Assembly (NCBI GenBank): GCA_020736575.1
Contig: JAGPYM010000005.1
Span: forward strand, 744,001-808,000
From: Thelonectria olida
Taxonomy: Eukaryota > Ascomycota > Sordariomycetes > Hypocreales > Nectriaceae
DNA length: 64,000 bases
Reading direction: 5' to 3'
Shown here: in pieces, positions 12,774 to 23,783 of the stretch
How positions within the stretch are numbered: the stretch's first letter is position 1
Layout of the letters: every line of letters begins with the position of its first letter
Notes under the pieces: generated by a model
The model's database searches: none
Told to the model about the DNA's origin: nothing
What the model saw: the letters and a program-made list of their open reading frames with translations, nothing else
Position numbers and translations under genes: made by a program

Positions 12774-14105
12774 ATGCCCGAGATCGCTGAAGGTGAGTGT
12801 AATCGCACATTGTTGCTCAGTGTCGCTTACCAACCTCTCCGCAGTCGCACGCATTGTCCACTTCCTCCGTCTCCATGTGGTTGGGAAGCGGATAGCCTCA
12901 GCCTCTGCAATAGATGACAAGAATGTTTTTGGTAAAGTGGGAACAAGCGGTGCCGAAGTCGAAGCCGCATTGAAGGGGAAGAAAGTGAGTCTTCTCAAGA
13001 CTGCCCTTGATGCAAGCCCAGATCTAATTCTTCCAGATTGTGGCATCAGGAAGTCAGGGAAAATACTTTTGGTAAGCCAATTGGAACATTTACTGAGTTT
13101 CTTGTATTAATTAAATTAGGATCACACTTGAGAAGCCACCCCATCTTGTGATGCATTTCGGCATGACGGGTAAGACTCTCCACGCACCATGCATGCACTC
13201 ACTCACTGGTACTAGGATGGGTTCATATCAAGGATGAGAAGACGGCTTACAACAATTACTACAAGAAGATGAAAGCAGAGGACATTTCCCAATGGCCGCC
13301 AAGATTCTGGAAGTTCCAGTTCAAAACCGAAGGGGAGCCTGGCGCGGAAGTAGCATTTGCTGACTCTCGACGATTTGGCCGAGTTAGGCTCGTGGACTGT
13401 CCTGGGGAGGATATCCGGAATCATTCCCCCCTCATGGAGAACGGTCCCGACCCTGTTGTAGATGCGGAGATTTTCACAGAGGATTATCTACGTGGCAAGA
13501 TGAGGTCAAGACGTGTACCGATCAAGGCCCTCCTACTAGATCAAGCGATGATCAGTGGCATTGGCAATTGGGTCGCTGACGAGACTCTGTATCAAGCAAA
13601 ACTGCATCCCGAGCAATACTGCGATGAGTTCGATGACAGCCAGGTCACCACTCTTTACGAGAGTATTCGCTATGTATGTCAGACAGCTGTGGACAAGCTG
13701 GGCGACTCTGATCAGTTCCCTGAGCATTGGCTGTTCAACTACCGCTGGGGGAAAGGAACGAAAGGCACAGTGAAGCTTCCGAACGGCGAGAAGTTAGCTT
13801 TTATCACGGTCGGAGGTCGGACAAGCTGCTACGCTCCGGGAGTGCAGAAAAAGACGGGGCGGACGGTCCCGGGCATTAAAGAAGAGCCCGTCGAGGTAAA
13901 AGAAGTTGCCGAAGCACCGAAAAAGCCGCGCAAGAAGACCTCGGAGTTTTGGGACGAGGGCGAACCACCTGCAAAGAAGAAGCGTGGAGCCGCGACGAAG
14001 TCGGAAGCCCAAGCCAAACCGAAACTTGAGGTCAAAGCGGAACCCGTACTGATGGACGAAAAGCCAGAGCTCACTCGAAGAAGGTCTACAAGATTGAGGA
14101 AGTAG
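12774..14105 (+). CDS. Formamidopyrimidine-DNA glycosylase (Fpg/Nei family)
   Basis: About 377 aa; removes oxidised bases such as formamidopyrimidines and cuts the abasic site in base-excision repair. Five exons by frame: 12774-12792, 12845-12984, 13037-13071, 13120-13169, 13216-14105. The mature N-terminus is the catalytic Pro-Glu (MPEIAEV), which fixes the start although exon 1 is only 19 nt. K62 in SGSQGKYFW is the likely equivalent of the conserved beta-lyase Lys. The helix-two-turn-helix is at 193-215 (ISGIGNWVADETLYQAKLHP). The usual C-terminal four-Cys zinc finger is replaced by a zincless finger at 277-296 (ITVGGRTSCYAPGVQKKTG) with conserved Arg at 283, as in plant and fungal members. 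A Lys/Ala/Glu-rich tail of about 80 residues follows and may serve in nuclear import or DNA binding. Confidence 0.92.
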
Positions 14106-15362
14106 CGTTTTGTTCTGACGCAGCTTTGCAGGTCTTCGTGGCGAAGCGTGTCTCGGAGACTTCTTCTAGAGGCGCACCAGCTCACGCCTTACGACGATTC
14201 CGAACCAGCTGACCCAGAAGATCCGCCCGCTTATGCCGTATTGGCACAGCTGGACGTGACGAAGCAGTTGTGAATTTAGGATTTCTCATCTCATGGTGAT
14301 CAGATGTTTTGCAAACGTCGAAGTTGATGGAGTGTCTACAGTACAGGCGGGTTTGGGAGAGAGAGGCGTTTATTGGTGGATGTTCACCCTCTTTGGACAC
14401 TTTGCGTGTCTCGGTTTGTGGCAGACCGTCGATGTTGCACACTTTAATCCAATGATTACTTAGCACAGCATACATGCATCCCGTGGGTGGCCTCGAAATG
14501 GTTGTTCTTTGCTTAGGTGGGACGACATAGGGTAGGCAGCTTGGGCATCAACGGGACATGACTGGCTCTGAATTGAAGCCATCTAGATTTAGCCAAGCCT
14601 CACCGAATATCTGGGTCTACGTTGGGCGATGTCTGATCTCTTCTCGCCAATGCACATATCCCAATCAGCTCTCTACCTCGAGTAGATAACTAGGCAATTG
14701 GGGGCCACGTCGGCTCTGTGTGGGGGGATAATGTGCACTTTGATGCCTCTCGCCGGAAAGTGGCCGCATCCCGTTCCCTCGTGTCCAAGCTGAGAGGCTG
14801 AGCGTATGAAAGCAGGGCTCAACCTTCAACCTCGAGTCGATCCATGCCAATCACCGTTTCCCCTAGCACTGTCACCTCCCCAACAAATGCCAAGGCTGAC
14901 ATTTCAGCCCAAGCCGTGCATTTTGTCACATCTCGGGGTGGACGTTCATGCAGTCCCCCGCATCACAACGACTCCTTCACGGGTCTTAGGACAGCCTTGC
15001 TACGAGGCACAGGTGCACTTTGCCTCCGAAGCCGCTCTTATCCCCGTGGTTACGTCCTGGAGAGTCTACCCATTTCAAGGCATTAACGTTCATGTGAGCA
15101 TCAAAGTGCTGCACGTTCCAATCAGCCATGACGAGCGTTGCATTTCCGGCAGTCTCATGCCAGCCCATCTCAAGTAAGGTAGTTAGTTAATCGTATGTAT
15201 ATTGTTGAGGTATTCACAATCTAGTTCAGAGAAGAGAAATAGACCAATCTGAGACAGGATGAAAAGAGAGGAAAAGAACAGAAAGTAACCATTTCAACGT
15301 GTGCGCCGACAGATTGGGCAGACATGTGTGATGTCTCGTGCCTCTTGACGTCTTGGGGGAAA
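14106..15362. other. Intergenic region between convergent genes
   Basis: Two genes end on either side. I see no convincing gene; short frames near 14806-15177 lack family features. The right end contains a degenerate copy of the 30-nt repeat that belongs to the neighbouring gene (15351-15381). Confidence 0.6.
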
Positions 15363-15442
15363 TTAACGTATGCAGTCATTGTCCTCGGGAAACCAACGTA
15401 TGTTGTCTGTGTCTTTGTGAAACCATCGACGTTGTTCCGGCG
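15351..15442. repeat. Three degenerate 30-31 nt tandem units
   Basis: Units at about 15351-15381, 15382-15411 and 15412-15442. The two inner units encode the C-terminal decapeptides of the overlapping reverse-strand gene. The outer unit is 31 nt and contains its stop codon. Confidence 0.7.
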
Positions 15443-16280
15443 ACCAGTCCCAGTATGCGTCTTCTTGCATGCCGTCTGGATCGTCGGATGAAATCTCAAT
15501 GTCCCCCCAATCAACCTCTCCATCTAGTTCTCCCTCAAGCTCAATCTCGCTTTCAAGCTCGATAAAGCTCTCGCTGTCATCCATGGCACTGCCATTCTGT
15601 GTGTCTTGGTTGTCGCGAGTGTTTCCCAGTGTTGTTTCGGAATCCTCGCTGTCCTCCCTCTCTCGGTCTCCGTTACATAGTGAACTCAGATCCTCCTGCA
15701 TCGATTCGTCTAATTCTGGGTGTGCCCCATTGGACACAGTTGTTGCAGAGCTCCTGCGGGAGCAACTCAAATATCCAGAGGACGCCATTGGATCGTAGTC
15801 GGTTTCATATCCGGGATCAGAAGCTGGGCGGTGCCCAGTTCTGTCCGTGTTGGCCATTGGGATAACGTTGGTCTCAAATATTGGGCTGCTTGTCATAGTT
15901 GGGGATTTCTGCCGCACAATCTCCTGGACTGGCTTCTCCCAGTCTTCTACTCGAAGAATGATATCAGAGGGTGATTCTTCCACGACAAGATGTTCGGTGA
16001 CTTCCATCTTCTCCACACCTGGGTAATGCCACTCTAGAACAACGATTGTATCATTGTCAATGTCGATTTCTGGAGAATTCGAGTCGCAATATGCGAGGAG
16101 AAGTCTCCATAATAGGTTTCCTCGTATAAAGCTATGGTCGGCGCTGTTGCAAATGTGCTGCACTGAGGCGCGCTGTTGGTGAACAATACGTCCCTGCGGC
16201 TTGAAGACGATACTCGGGCCATTCGGTCTGGAGGATTCGATGGACCGTAGACGGATTAGAATAGAGTCGCATGGCCGCAT
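15363..16280 (-). CDS. Hypothetical acidic protein with C-terminal decapeptide repeat
   Basis: A single-exon frame of 305 aa that I do not recognise. Residues 1-115 look folded, with mixed hydrophobic and charged segments (NDTIVVLEWHYPGVEKMEV, SPSDIILRVEDWEKPV). From about 120 the chain is Ser/Asp/Glu-rich and probably disordered, with a Glu-rich block (IELESEIELEGELDGEV). The end repeats a ten-residue unit, RWFHKDTDNI then RWFPEDNDCI. A TATATA sequence at 16337-16342 lies about 60 nt upstream of the ATG. No membrane segment or signal peptide is visible. The length and sustained composition argue for a real gene, but no function can be given. Confidence 0.6.
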   Translation of the reverse strand: MRPCDSILIRLRSIESSRPNGPSIVFKPQGRIVHQQRASVQHICNSADHSFIRGNLLWRLLLAYCDSNSPEIDIDNDTIVVLEWHYPGVEKMEVTEHLVVEESPSDIILRVEDWEKPVQEIVRQKSPTMTSSPIFETNVIPMANTDRTGHRPASDPGYETDYDPMASSGYLSCSRRSSATTVSNGAHPELDESMQEDLSSLCNGDREREDSEDSETTLGNTRDNQDTQNGSAMDDSESFIELESEIELEGELDGEVDWGDIEISSDDPDGMQEDAYWDWSPEQRRWFHKDTDNIRWFPEDNDCIR

Positions 16281-19200
16281 TCTTATCTAAAGGGACCGAT
16301 GAGATGAATTGAGAAGAACTGGGGCGGAAAGAGGGAGTATATAAGGTGTTGTGAGTATGTCAGGAATCTTTGATGCTCGAGGTTGGGTGGCTCAAGGTAT
16401 CCTCTTAAATCCAAGGGAGGGTTAGGATTGACCTACGAGGAAATTGTCAATTACAATCGGGCATTTGAATGAAAAAATCCGTCAGGCTACTCGGTCGAGG
16501 TTGAGGTCAAATCGGGGGGCAGCAAGGTGATGTCTGGGAGAAGCCGGGCGCATATAAGGGACAAGCGACATGGAGAGGGAGGGAGGCGTGTGCATGTTCT
16601 CGTGTCAGGTGTACTCTTGTAAAGCAGGGCCGAATCTGGTGGATCGACCATGAATAACTCGAGAGAACAATAGGTTGGTAAAGGATCTTGTTTCACACCT
16701 CAGTCTCCGTCGACCTCGAGCTGAAGATGGGGGCGGCGCGAGAAACTCGCGGTTGTGCACCGAGATGCAGGTCATGACCCTGTGGCGGTCCCGAGCGAGG
16801 AGTGACACCAGCACTTTACTCTCTGGGGAAACTTCGAGCGAACAGAGCTTAGTATATTTATCTGGTAATGCGAAGCATGCCTGCTGATTCTGCCTTTGGC
16901 CCAGATGGGTGGCCTTGAGTTGCCTCGACCGTCCATCTTTCCGGCCACGAGGCCCGAAGCTTTCCGGGTAAATGTAGTGGTGCTTTTGGCGCCGAAAAAA
17001 GGCCCAATGAAAGACTAGAGAATCCTTTTTCTTTTTTTTTTTTTTTGTTTATTTGTTTTCTTGCGAAGTGCATACTCGAAATATCGATGCGGGCGTTGGG
17101 AGGCGTCAAGTGTCTGAACCCTTGACGAGAGGTAATCTGGTTGCCTAACGCACATGTATTATTGCATTACCCCGTATGATGCAAGGAGTGCGCTACTGAG
17201 TGCCACACCGGACTCGTACGTACATGCCTGATATTAAGTTGTCTCGGAGCATCCATGGCGTTCTTACGACCAAGAACCTCCGCAGAGCCTCGGTTCTTTG
17301 CCAACAACAGGCGGAGATATACAAATATATCCCACGCTTCGCCACCCTGCTTCAGACAAGGCTTTATTATTGGAACGATGCGATGTGGTTTCGTGACGTC
17401 AGTTTCACGCGACCCCTTTTTTGACTCGCTATTTTCCCCCTCCTGACAGACTTGAAATGACGGATTTCCCCTGGTTCTTGATCGCAAGAGTTCCCCGATG
17501 GATTGAACTCTGCTCGCACTCGAGCAGTTTGGCAGTACCGAGGATGATGTTTTCTGCTCCGGTACTTGGCCGAGAGACATGGGAATACTCGGAAGGACAA
17601 AGGGAATGTAAGAAAATAACGTGTAGCCAGGAGTAGACAATGTGTAGACCTGCACTTGGACGGCCCGTACTCTTCAAAGGACATGTCAAATGAGACGATC
17701 AGAAGCTCCTGATTGGCTTATTTGGTTGATGGGTTCTTTCTTCTGCGCTTAGATCGGGCAATCACTCCCCCCCTCCCCTCAGCCACAAACTCCACGGGTG
17801 CAGCCCGTGTTGGGGGAGCTGAATCGGGTAACTATTTGTCGATGTAATGCGTGGCAATGATTGGCCCATTTCAACCACCTCCTTCTCGATAACTACCCCT
17901 CCAACGCTCCTCGGACCGCGATGCAGCTTGCGGTTGGCGACGCACCGACACATTGTTATGCTTTTCGCCCAGCCGACGAGCTCCATTCCTGATCCCTTGA
18001 GTTCTGGTGCCGCGGTAAGCCATGTGCCAGTTTCGACCCTTGAGAAAGCGGTGTGTTGCCTTGTCGTGCTATCTTCGTTCCGCGTTTCTGACAAACTACT
18101 CTCAAATGAAGCCCAGACCTTGGCCCGGATTGCGTACGGCCCGTCCGGATCTATTATATAATATTTTACTAGCACATATGAATTCATAGACGGACCCGAT
18201 AGTTTCTGGTGGAGGATCGAATTTCTTTCTTACCTGCCCACCTGAACATGACATGGCATAGAAGAGACAACAAGCCTAACGGAATAAGACAACTGCAAGT
18301 GCAGTAGCGCAACGTTTTTGCTAAATGGCTTAGAGTGGCTACTACCCCATGAGATTGAATCAGAAATTGATTATTATCTTCACTGACCCACCTGCGGGAC
18401 AGGATATTGCAACTCTAGTCGACAGCACCTATCTGGGTACGACAGTTGCAAGTCACGCAAGCAAAGTTCTAACAAGATGGAAACCATCGTTTAGCATTAT
18501 ACCCGATCCTCGAAAGACAACATGCGACTACCAACCTTATGTCTCTCGTGCCTACTTCGTTGCGTTCAATCCCATGCTCCTGTTATTTTTCTCTCGAGTC
18601 CATCCAGGGGCCAAGACTGCAAATATCTCTTCTCCCAACAGCGCGAGAGATCCCAGTCCCAAAAGAAACCTCTACCGTTGCTCTTGGGGTACTAACCCTG
18701 TATTGTGTTCGAGCTACCTTGTAAAGACGAAGCGTGCCGAACTATGATTTGGTCCACGAGAAATCCTAGGGATCTCCGTTTTGTTAAAGGTAATTGACAT
18801 TTATTATATTTCGCTCAGATATTTACATTCTAGAAAGCGTTACAAGCGAGGAAGCAAGATTTCGCTTTAACAGTCTTAACAGTGCGTTCGCAGTTTCTAT
18901 TCAAGTGCGCCTGGGTTAGCTTAGAGAAGGTGCTACTATAAACGAGTTACTCGAGCTTACACATCTTAGCTAGTAACAAGTACGGAGTTGTCCGTCCAAC
19001 GAAAGATCTTGAGCTGAAATCCTTAGCCAGATCTGAATTTTTATCAGTTAGGATTCTTTTCAGCCCCTAGGAGCACTCCTTTTGCCTCACATAAAAGGAA
19101 GAATTGGACTATCCTTGCTAAGAATCAGCGTCTCTGCTTGAAACTCCCTTGTAATATCTAAGCAACAGATATTCTAACAAGGATAATACTCACTTTCAAT

Positions 19201-20038
19201 CCTTTCATTGACTAGACTGAGATCATCTTGGGAGCCAGGTTCTAGGCGACTTTCCCCGACTTATCCTTCGGCCAAACGGCCTCGTAGCCGACATGAGTGA
19301 CTGGTCCCCTTCACAAGACGATAGCAGGTGCCATTTACCCAGCGTATGGGAGACGAACAAGTCTCTGAGAAAGTAAACTACTCAAGGGTATTGTATCAGT
19401 TCTTGAATTGTTGACATGCTCAGTGATACCCCCGATGGCCGATTTCGCGCCCATCGTTAATCCACTTGTGAGTAAGTACTCGTGTTGTTACCAGTGGCCT
19501 CGCCAGATGCGACCAATCTATTGGTAGCGACATGGCATCAATACAAGATTGTCGAGACTCAACAAGAACTAACGATTAAGGCCCGGCATAACAGATCACT
19601 GCAAGGAAGCACAAATACCTTAGCAGCCTTGGCTGTCTAGTTCTTCGAGAACGAACACACAAGCCGAGACAGGAAACTGCGGTAAACCGTTCCAACATCA
19701 CTCATGATCATTATTTTCAGTTTATATACATCCCATTGATTCGTCAAAGTAGATGTTTCCAAAGAAGGGACGAAGGTGACCTCGTCTTGTCCTTTTTTTG
19801 TCTTGCTAGTTATTGGCTGCCATATTCAACAAGGGAGGGCCATCGGCAGCCTCACGTCTATCCCCAAGCCGCAAGAGACCGGAAAACACAGAGAGAAGAA
19901 GAGGATAACAAAACACTGCCACCATCAATATTCAACCACGTATACGCGTACCCAAGAACAACAGCGAGTAGAGTTTCACGGCCACCACGATATCCCGTAT
20001 TCGATTTCTACATTCCACATGTCATGCCAGCTTCACGT
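16281..20038. other. Long gene-free region, partly AT-rich
   Basis: 3.8 kb with no convincing gene on either strand. A T-tract lies at about 17031-17046. From about 18150 to 19730 the sequence becomes AT-richer with many TA steps and few open frames, which could mark an old, mutated repeat, but I find no clear terminal repeats or coding remnant. Confidence 0.55.
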
Positions 20039-20836
20039 TCAGCTGCTGCCATTGGACTCCAGCTTTCCCTCCGTCTTTTCGACGTAAGCGACGAGGTCGG
20101 CAATGGTACACACCTTGATCCCCCACTTGCGCGCAAACGCAATGCACGCCTCGCCGCGAAGCATGCCGACGTTCTCACGAAGAGCCTGACCGGAAACCTC
20201 CTCGCCATCATCAACTAGCTCGCAGATAACCGCCGCCTGCACCTTGCCGGTAAGACGGCAAAACTCAGTCGCGGCCTCCGTGTGTCCGGGTCGCTGGCGC
20301 ACGCCGCCGGGGCGAGAGCGCAGGGGGAAGACGTGGCCAGGACGTCGCAGGCTCTCGGGCTTGGAGGTGGGGTCGGCGAGGACGTTGCAGACAAGGGCGC
20401 GGTCACGGGCGCTGATGCCGGTGGTGACGGAGGGGTCGGCACCGTCAACGGAGACAGTGTAGGCGGTTCCGCGGGGGTCCTGGTTGTCGGGAACCATCTG
20501 GGGGAGGCCGAGGGAGGTGGTGAGGGCGGGAGAGAGGGGGGCGCAGATGAGGCCGGAGGAGTGGCGAACGAGGAAGCCCATCTTCTCGGTGGTCACGTCT
20601 GCGGCGGCGATGATGAGGTCGGCCTCGTTTTCGCGGGAGGGGTCATCGAGGACGACGAGGAATTCGCCATTGCCTAGACGAGTGTATGGTCAGTCATGGA
20701 CGTTCAATGGCCATCAGTCGGAACCGCAACTCAAGGGCGGATGCCAACAACGGGGGTGACTCAAGAACATACGGAAAGCCTCAATGGAGTCTGGGATGGA
20801 GTCGAATTGACTCAAATCTATCGTGGAGCCTGGCAT
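20039..20836 (-). CDS. RIB3: 3,4-dihydroxy-2-butanone 4-phosphate synthase
   Basis: About 232 aa; converts ribulose 5-phosphate to 3,4-dihydroxy-2-butanone 4-phosphate and formate, supplying the four-carbon unit of riboflavin. Exons by frame on the reverse strand: 20836-20773 and 20673-20039. The join restores the conserved start SIEAFRNGEFLVVLDD, and the intron has GTATGT and CTAG. Family motifs are complete: the metal-site RENEADLIIAA, RHSSGLICAPL, TGISARDRA, the RRPGHVFPLRSRPGGV loop with its active-site His, GHTEAA, and the C-terminal ADLVAYV. The length matches the monofunctional eukaryotic enzyme (yeast Rib3, 208 aa), with no GTP cyclohydrolase II domain fused. The product is needed for FMN and FAD, and so for all flavoproteins, including the LOV protein in this window. 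Confidence 0.96.
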
Positions 20837-22240
20837 TATGATGGTGGAATCTAGTATAATGGAGAGAGGAAGATTTTGAAGAGAAGTGGCCCAACGAAGT
20901 GATTATGACTCTGGAGCGGCCTCGGCTGGCGGAACGTGAATGCGACGGCGAACGGATGCGGGCTCGGAGGCGGCAGAAAAGTGGGAGGAGCGAGCGGGAG
21001 GGGTCCTGTCCGTTTTTTTTTTCCTTTACTGTTTTGTCGCAAAGCGCGGGGTATCGTAGATGGAATTGGAACGACGAGAATAGATATCAAATTGACTAGA
21101 TGAAACTGAAGAAGAGATTCAACTCAGGCTCAAAAAGGAGTGGCCGTATGATCCTACATAAATACAATAAACAGGATCAGTCGGCAGGGGCACCACGACT
21201 CAGGGCCCATTGCCGGGGCCTCCGCTGTCCGGTTCACGGCTCATGATTCGGACCCGCGCGGTGAATTGCTGAACAGTACGAATACTTCGTAGACAAGAGA
21301 GGCAATTGCACACCTCCAATGAGAAACGGCCCCGGCTTATCCGATCTAAGCCTAGGCACAGTCTAGAGTTACCCGTACGATGGTTGTGGTGGTGAGAAGA
21401 AGAAGCCCGTAGAACTCGGCAGACTGGCACACTTTCGGCGTTGACCACCCGCTCGCTGCCGTTGCCGGCTTGTCTCTCTTCAAGACAAGACTTCTTCTGC
21501 TCACATGTCACTCCCGTTCGGCTTGACGCCAGAGAGGGCGAACCTCCACTTTTGCAACCCTTCGCCCTCCAATTGACCATTCAGCGCGATGTTAATCCCC
21601 TGCTTAGTGCCCGTTTCTTTGGAGCTATGAATTCGCAGCATCGCGCGGTTATTATGTAAGCACCTTGAAATTCGCAGTTGAAGTCCAGAATTGCGAAAGC
21701 ATCAGTCAGCTTTTTCTGCACTCCAAGAATGGGGCAATCCTACGGGAAAATGTCTGTGGTTTCCTTCTAAAGCGTGCTTTCAACCAACGGGGACTTGTCT
21801 TTAGGATGCCGGGGACAAATTGCTCCATATTATGGTTAAATCGCTATCTGATTCCTGGAGGCTTCGTCATTCATCATCCCACTCTCGCTGATGGCGTTTC
21901 GTGTCTAATTGCACCTCGTGCGCCTTCCCATTCTTCTCTTCGTAGGTACCTAGGTAGTTAAGCATAAGGATATCAGGGTTCCTGCTGCTTAAAATCCTTA
22001 TCTGATTTGTGAGATGTAGGAAGTAGTTCAACAACTGAATCGTCTTTCACTTCCGTTTGCTTGATCAGGCGAAGTTGATCAAAGACTTTACAAGTTGACA
22101 GAGCGCCATGGTGTGTCTAATAACCTATATCTCGTCAAGAAGAACTCCTTGTATCTCATTAGCGAGTGAACACTCAGGAATTCAGATAGTCCCCTCCTGC
22201 GAGAGCATCACATCTCTCCAGAACTTGCCCATCCAAACGG
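20837..22240. other. Intergenic region left of the MITE-like element
   Basis: Contains the probable RIB3 promoter (reverse strand, 20837 onward) and about 1 kb in which I see no gene. The right boundary is the 9-bp duplication TCCAAACGG at 22232-22240. Confidence 0.6.
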
Positions 22241-22685
22241 GGGGAGTAATACCCGCACCGGGGGCGGTGCAAATAAGTCACATGACTTCGCACACCGCCC
22301 CCGGTGCAAATAAGATCCGATATGTAAGCACGATGGGTTTGAGTAAGAGATATCTCTTTTATCCAAAGGACTAGCATCTATTCACGCAATTGAACAGAAA
22401 TAGTAATTTCCTATATGTTAGTATTAAATGTGATATACTGCCGACATACCAGCCTGCTTAAAGCCGTAAATAGCACACAATGCCTGCACCTATATCATCC
22501 AAACACTATAGCTATTATAATGTAAGTGAATTACATCGTGTAGTATAAAGTAGGGCATTTCTCTTATAAGGAGCTCTCTATTCCTGCATCAAATTCTCAT
22601 AATAAAAGAGATATCTCTGACTCAAACACATCGTGCTTACATATCGGATCTTATTTGCACCGGGGCGGTGCAGGTATTACTCTCC
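22241..22685. mobile_element. MITE-like non-autonomous DNA transposon
   Basis: A 445-bp element flanked on both sides by TCCAAACGG (22232-22240 and 22686-22694), a probable target-site duplication of 9 bp (8 bp cannot be excluded). The right arm at 22602-22685 is 84 nt; the left arm at 22241-22362 is 122 nt and equals the inverted right arm plus an extra 38 nt at 22261-22298. With the extra segment set aside, I count 80 of 84 matches. The termini begin GGRGAGTAATACCYGCACCG. The 239-bp interior is AT-rich and has no open frame, so no transposase is encoded. Long arms with a 9-bp duplication fit Mutator-like elements; an 8-bp duplication would suggest hAT. It ends 180 bp before the COQ3 start. 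Confidence 0.85.
22255..22307. repeat. Nested GC-rich palindrome in the left arm of the element
   Basis: ACCGGGGGCGGTG at 22257-22269 is inverted at 22294-22306, and the loop contains a further small inverted pair, AGTCA with TGACT. The motif CGGTGCAAATAAG occurs twice, 38 nt apart, so the palindrome coincides with the extra 38-nt segment of the left arm. Confidence 0.85.
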
Positions 22686-22694
22686 TCCAAACGG

Positions 22695-22865
22695 TGATTG
22701 CTTAGCCACCAAATATTCGTATTCGCTTGTGGATTGACGGTGTGCGGGCTACCGCGCTATTCCCGATGAACCCACCGTCTCGAACGTCATAGGCCGAGAC
22801 AAAATCAAGCCCTCGACAGCTTCAAGAGCTTAAAGTTAGAGCAGCTACTCGTCACAACCCTCAGC
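22695..22865 (+). promoter_or_regulatory. Short COQ3 promoter region
   Basis: Only 171 bp separate the target duplication of the element from the COQ3 start codon. No clear TATA box is visible. Any COQ3 promoter longer than this must extend into or across the element. Confidence 0.4.
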
Positions 22866-23783
22866 ATGTCGGCTCCGTCGCGTTCAGCGGGATTTCTCCT
22901 GCGACGTCTCGGCCAACCGAGTAGACAGGTCTTTTCTCCTTCAGTCAGCCTCTCTCGAGCGCTGAGTCGCGCCATCCTTGGTGTGGCATCAACAGCTTCT
23001 CCCCAGCGATGGCACTCGACATCCTCCTCCTCTAATTTCTCCTCCGTCAATCCCGACGAAGTTTCGCACTTCAATGCCCTCGCCGCCGAATGGTGGGAAC
23101 CCCACGGGTCCTCCCGCCTCCTCCACCTCATGAACCCTCTCCGCCACGACTTCATCCGCGCATGCCACCGCACGCAAGCCGACGCACCTCCCTCCAACGG
23201 CCTCACGTACCTCGATATCGGTTGTGGTGGAGGCATCTTCGCCGAGAGCGCTGCCCGACTGCCCAGTACCCAAAAGGTTACAGCCATCGATCCGACGCCC
23301 GAGGTTCTTGCTGTTGCCAAGGCCCATGCCCGTAAAGATCCCGGGCTGCGCAATAAGCTTCGGTATATCCAGACTTCACTCGAACAGCTCCCCGTGCCGA
23401 CGACATCGGATGAAGCCTACGATATAGTGTCAATTTTCGAAGTAATTGAGCACGTAGACGACCCTGGTGCTGTGCTGCAACGGGTGCGACCTTTTGTCAA
23501 GCCTGGAGGCTGGCTTGTCATGAGCACAATTGCACGTACATGGGTGAGCTGGTTCACGACTAACTTCATGGCCGAGGATGTGCTGGGCATCGTGCCCAAG
23601 GGAACGCACGACTGGAATAAGTACCTAAACGAGAGCGAACTGAGGCAGTTTCTGCAAGGCCAGGGCTGGGGCAACCCGATGGTCCAAGGTGTTATTTACG
23701 TGCCTGGACTGGGATGGAAAGAGGTGCAGGGAAGCGAAAAGGTTGGAAACTACTTTTTCGCTGTTCGCAAGATGGAGTCATGA
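22866..23783 (+). CDS. COQ3: Ubiquinone biosynthesis O-methyltransferase, mitochondrial
   Basis: Single exon of 305 aa. Coq3 carries out both O-methylation steps of ubiquinone synthesis with S-adenosylmethionine at the matrix face of the inner mitochondrial membrane. The N-terminal 60 residues contain Arg and Ser but no acidic residue before D64, typical of a mitochondrial presequence. The body starts with the family hallmark HFNALAAEWWEPHGSSRLLH followed by MNPLRHDFI. The SAM-binding motif I is LDIGCGGG at 116-123. The post-I acidic strand is KVTAIDPTPEVL, and motif II-like sequence is YDIVSIFEVIEHVDDP. The C-terminal LPVLGW-type region appears as YVPGLGWKEV. Length and motif order match fungal Coq3. 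The upstream spacing is unusually short because of the repeat element. Confidence 0.95.
   Translation: MSAPSRSAGFLLRRLGQPSRQVFSPSVSLSRALSRAILGVASTASPQRWHSTSSSSNFSSVNPDEVSHFNALAAEWWEPHGSSRLLHLMNPLRHDFIRACHRTQADAPPSNGLTYLDIGCGGGIFAESAARLPSTQKVTAIDPTPEVLAVAKAHARKDPGLRNKLRYIQTSLEQLPVPTTSDEAYDIVSIFEVIEHVDDPGAVLQRVRPFVKPGGWLVMSTIARTWVSWFTTNFMAEDVLGIVPKGTHDWNKYLNESELRQFLQGQGWGNPMVQGVIYVPGLGWKEVQGSEKVGNYFFAVRKMES

Noticed and set aside
20282..20677. Forward-strand Gly/Val-rich frame of 131 codons
   Set aside because: Antisense of RIB3, whose motifs are complete; the Gly-rich composition comes from its codon use.
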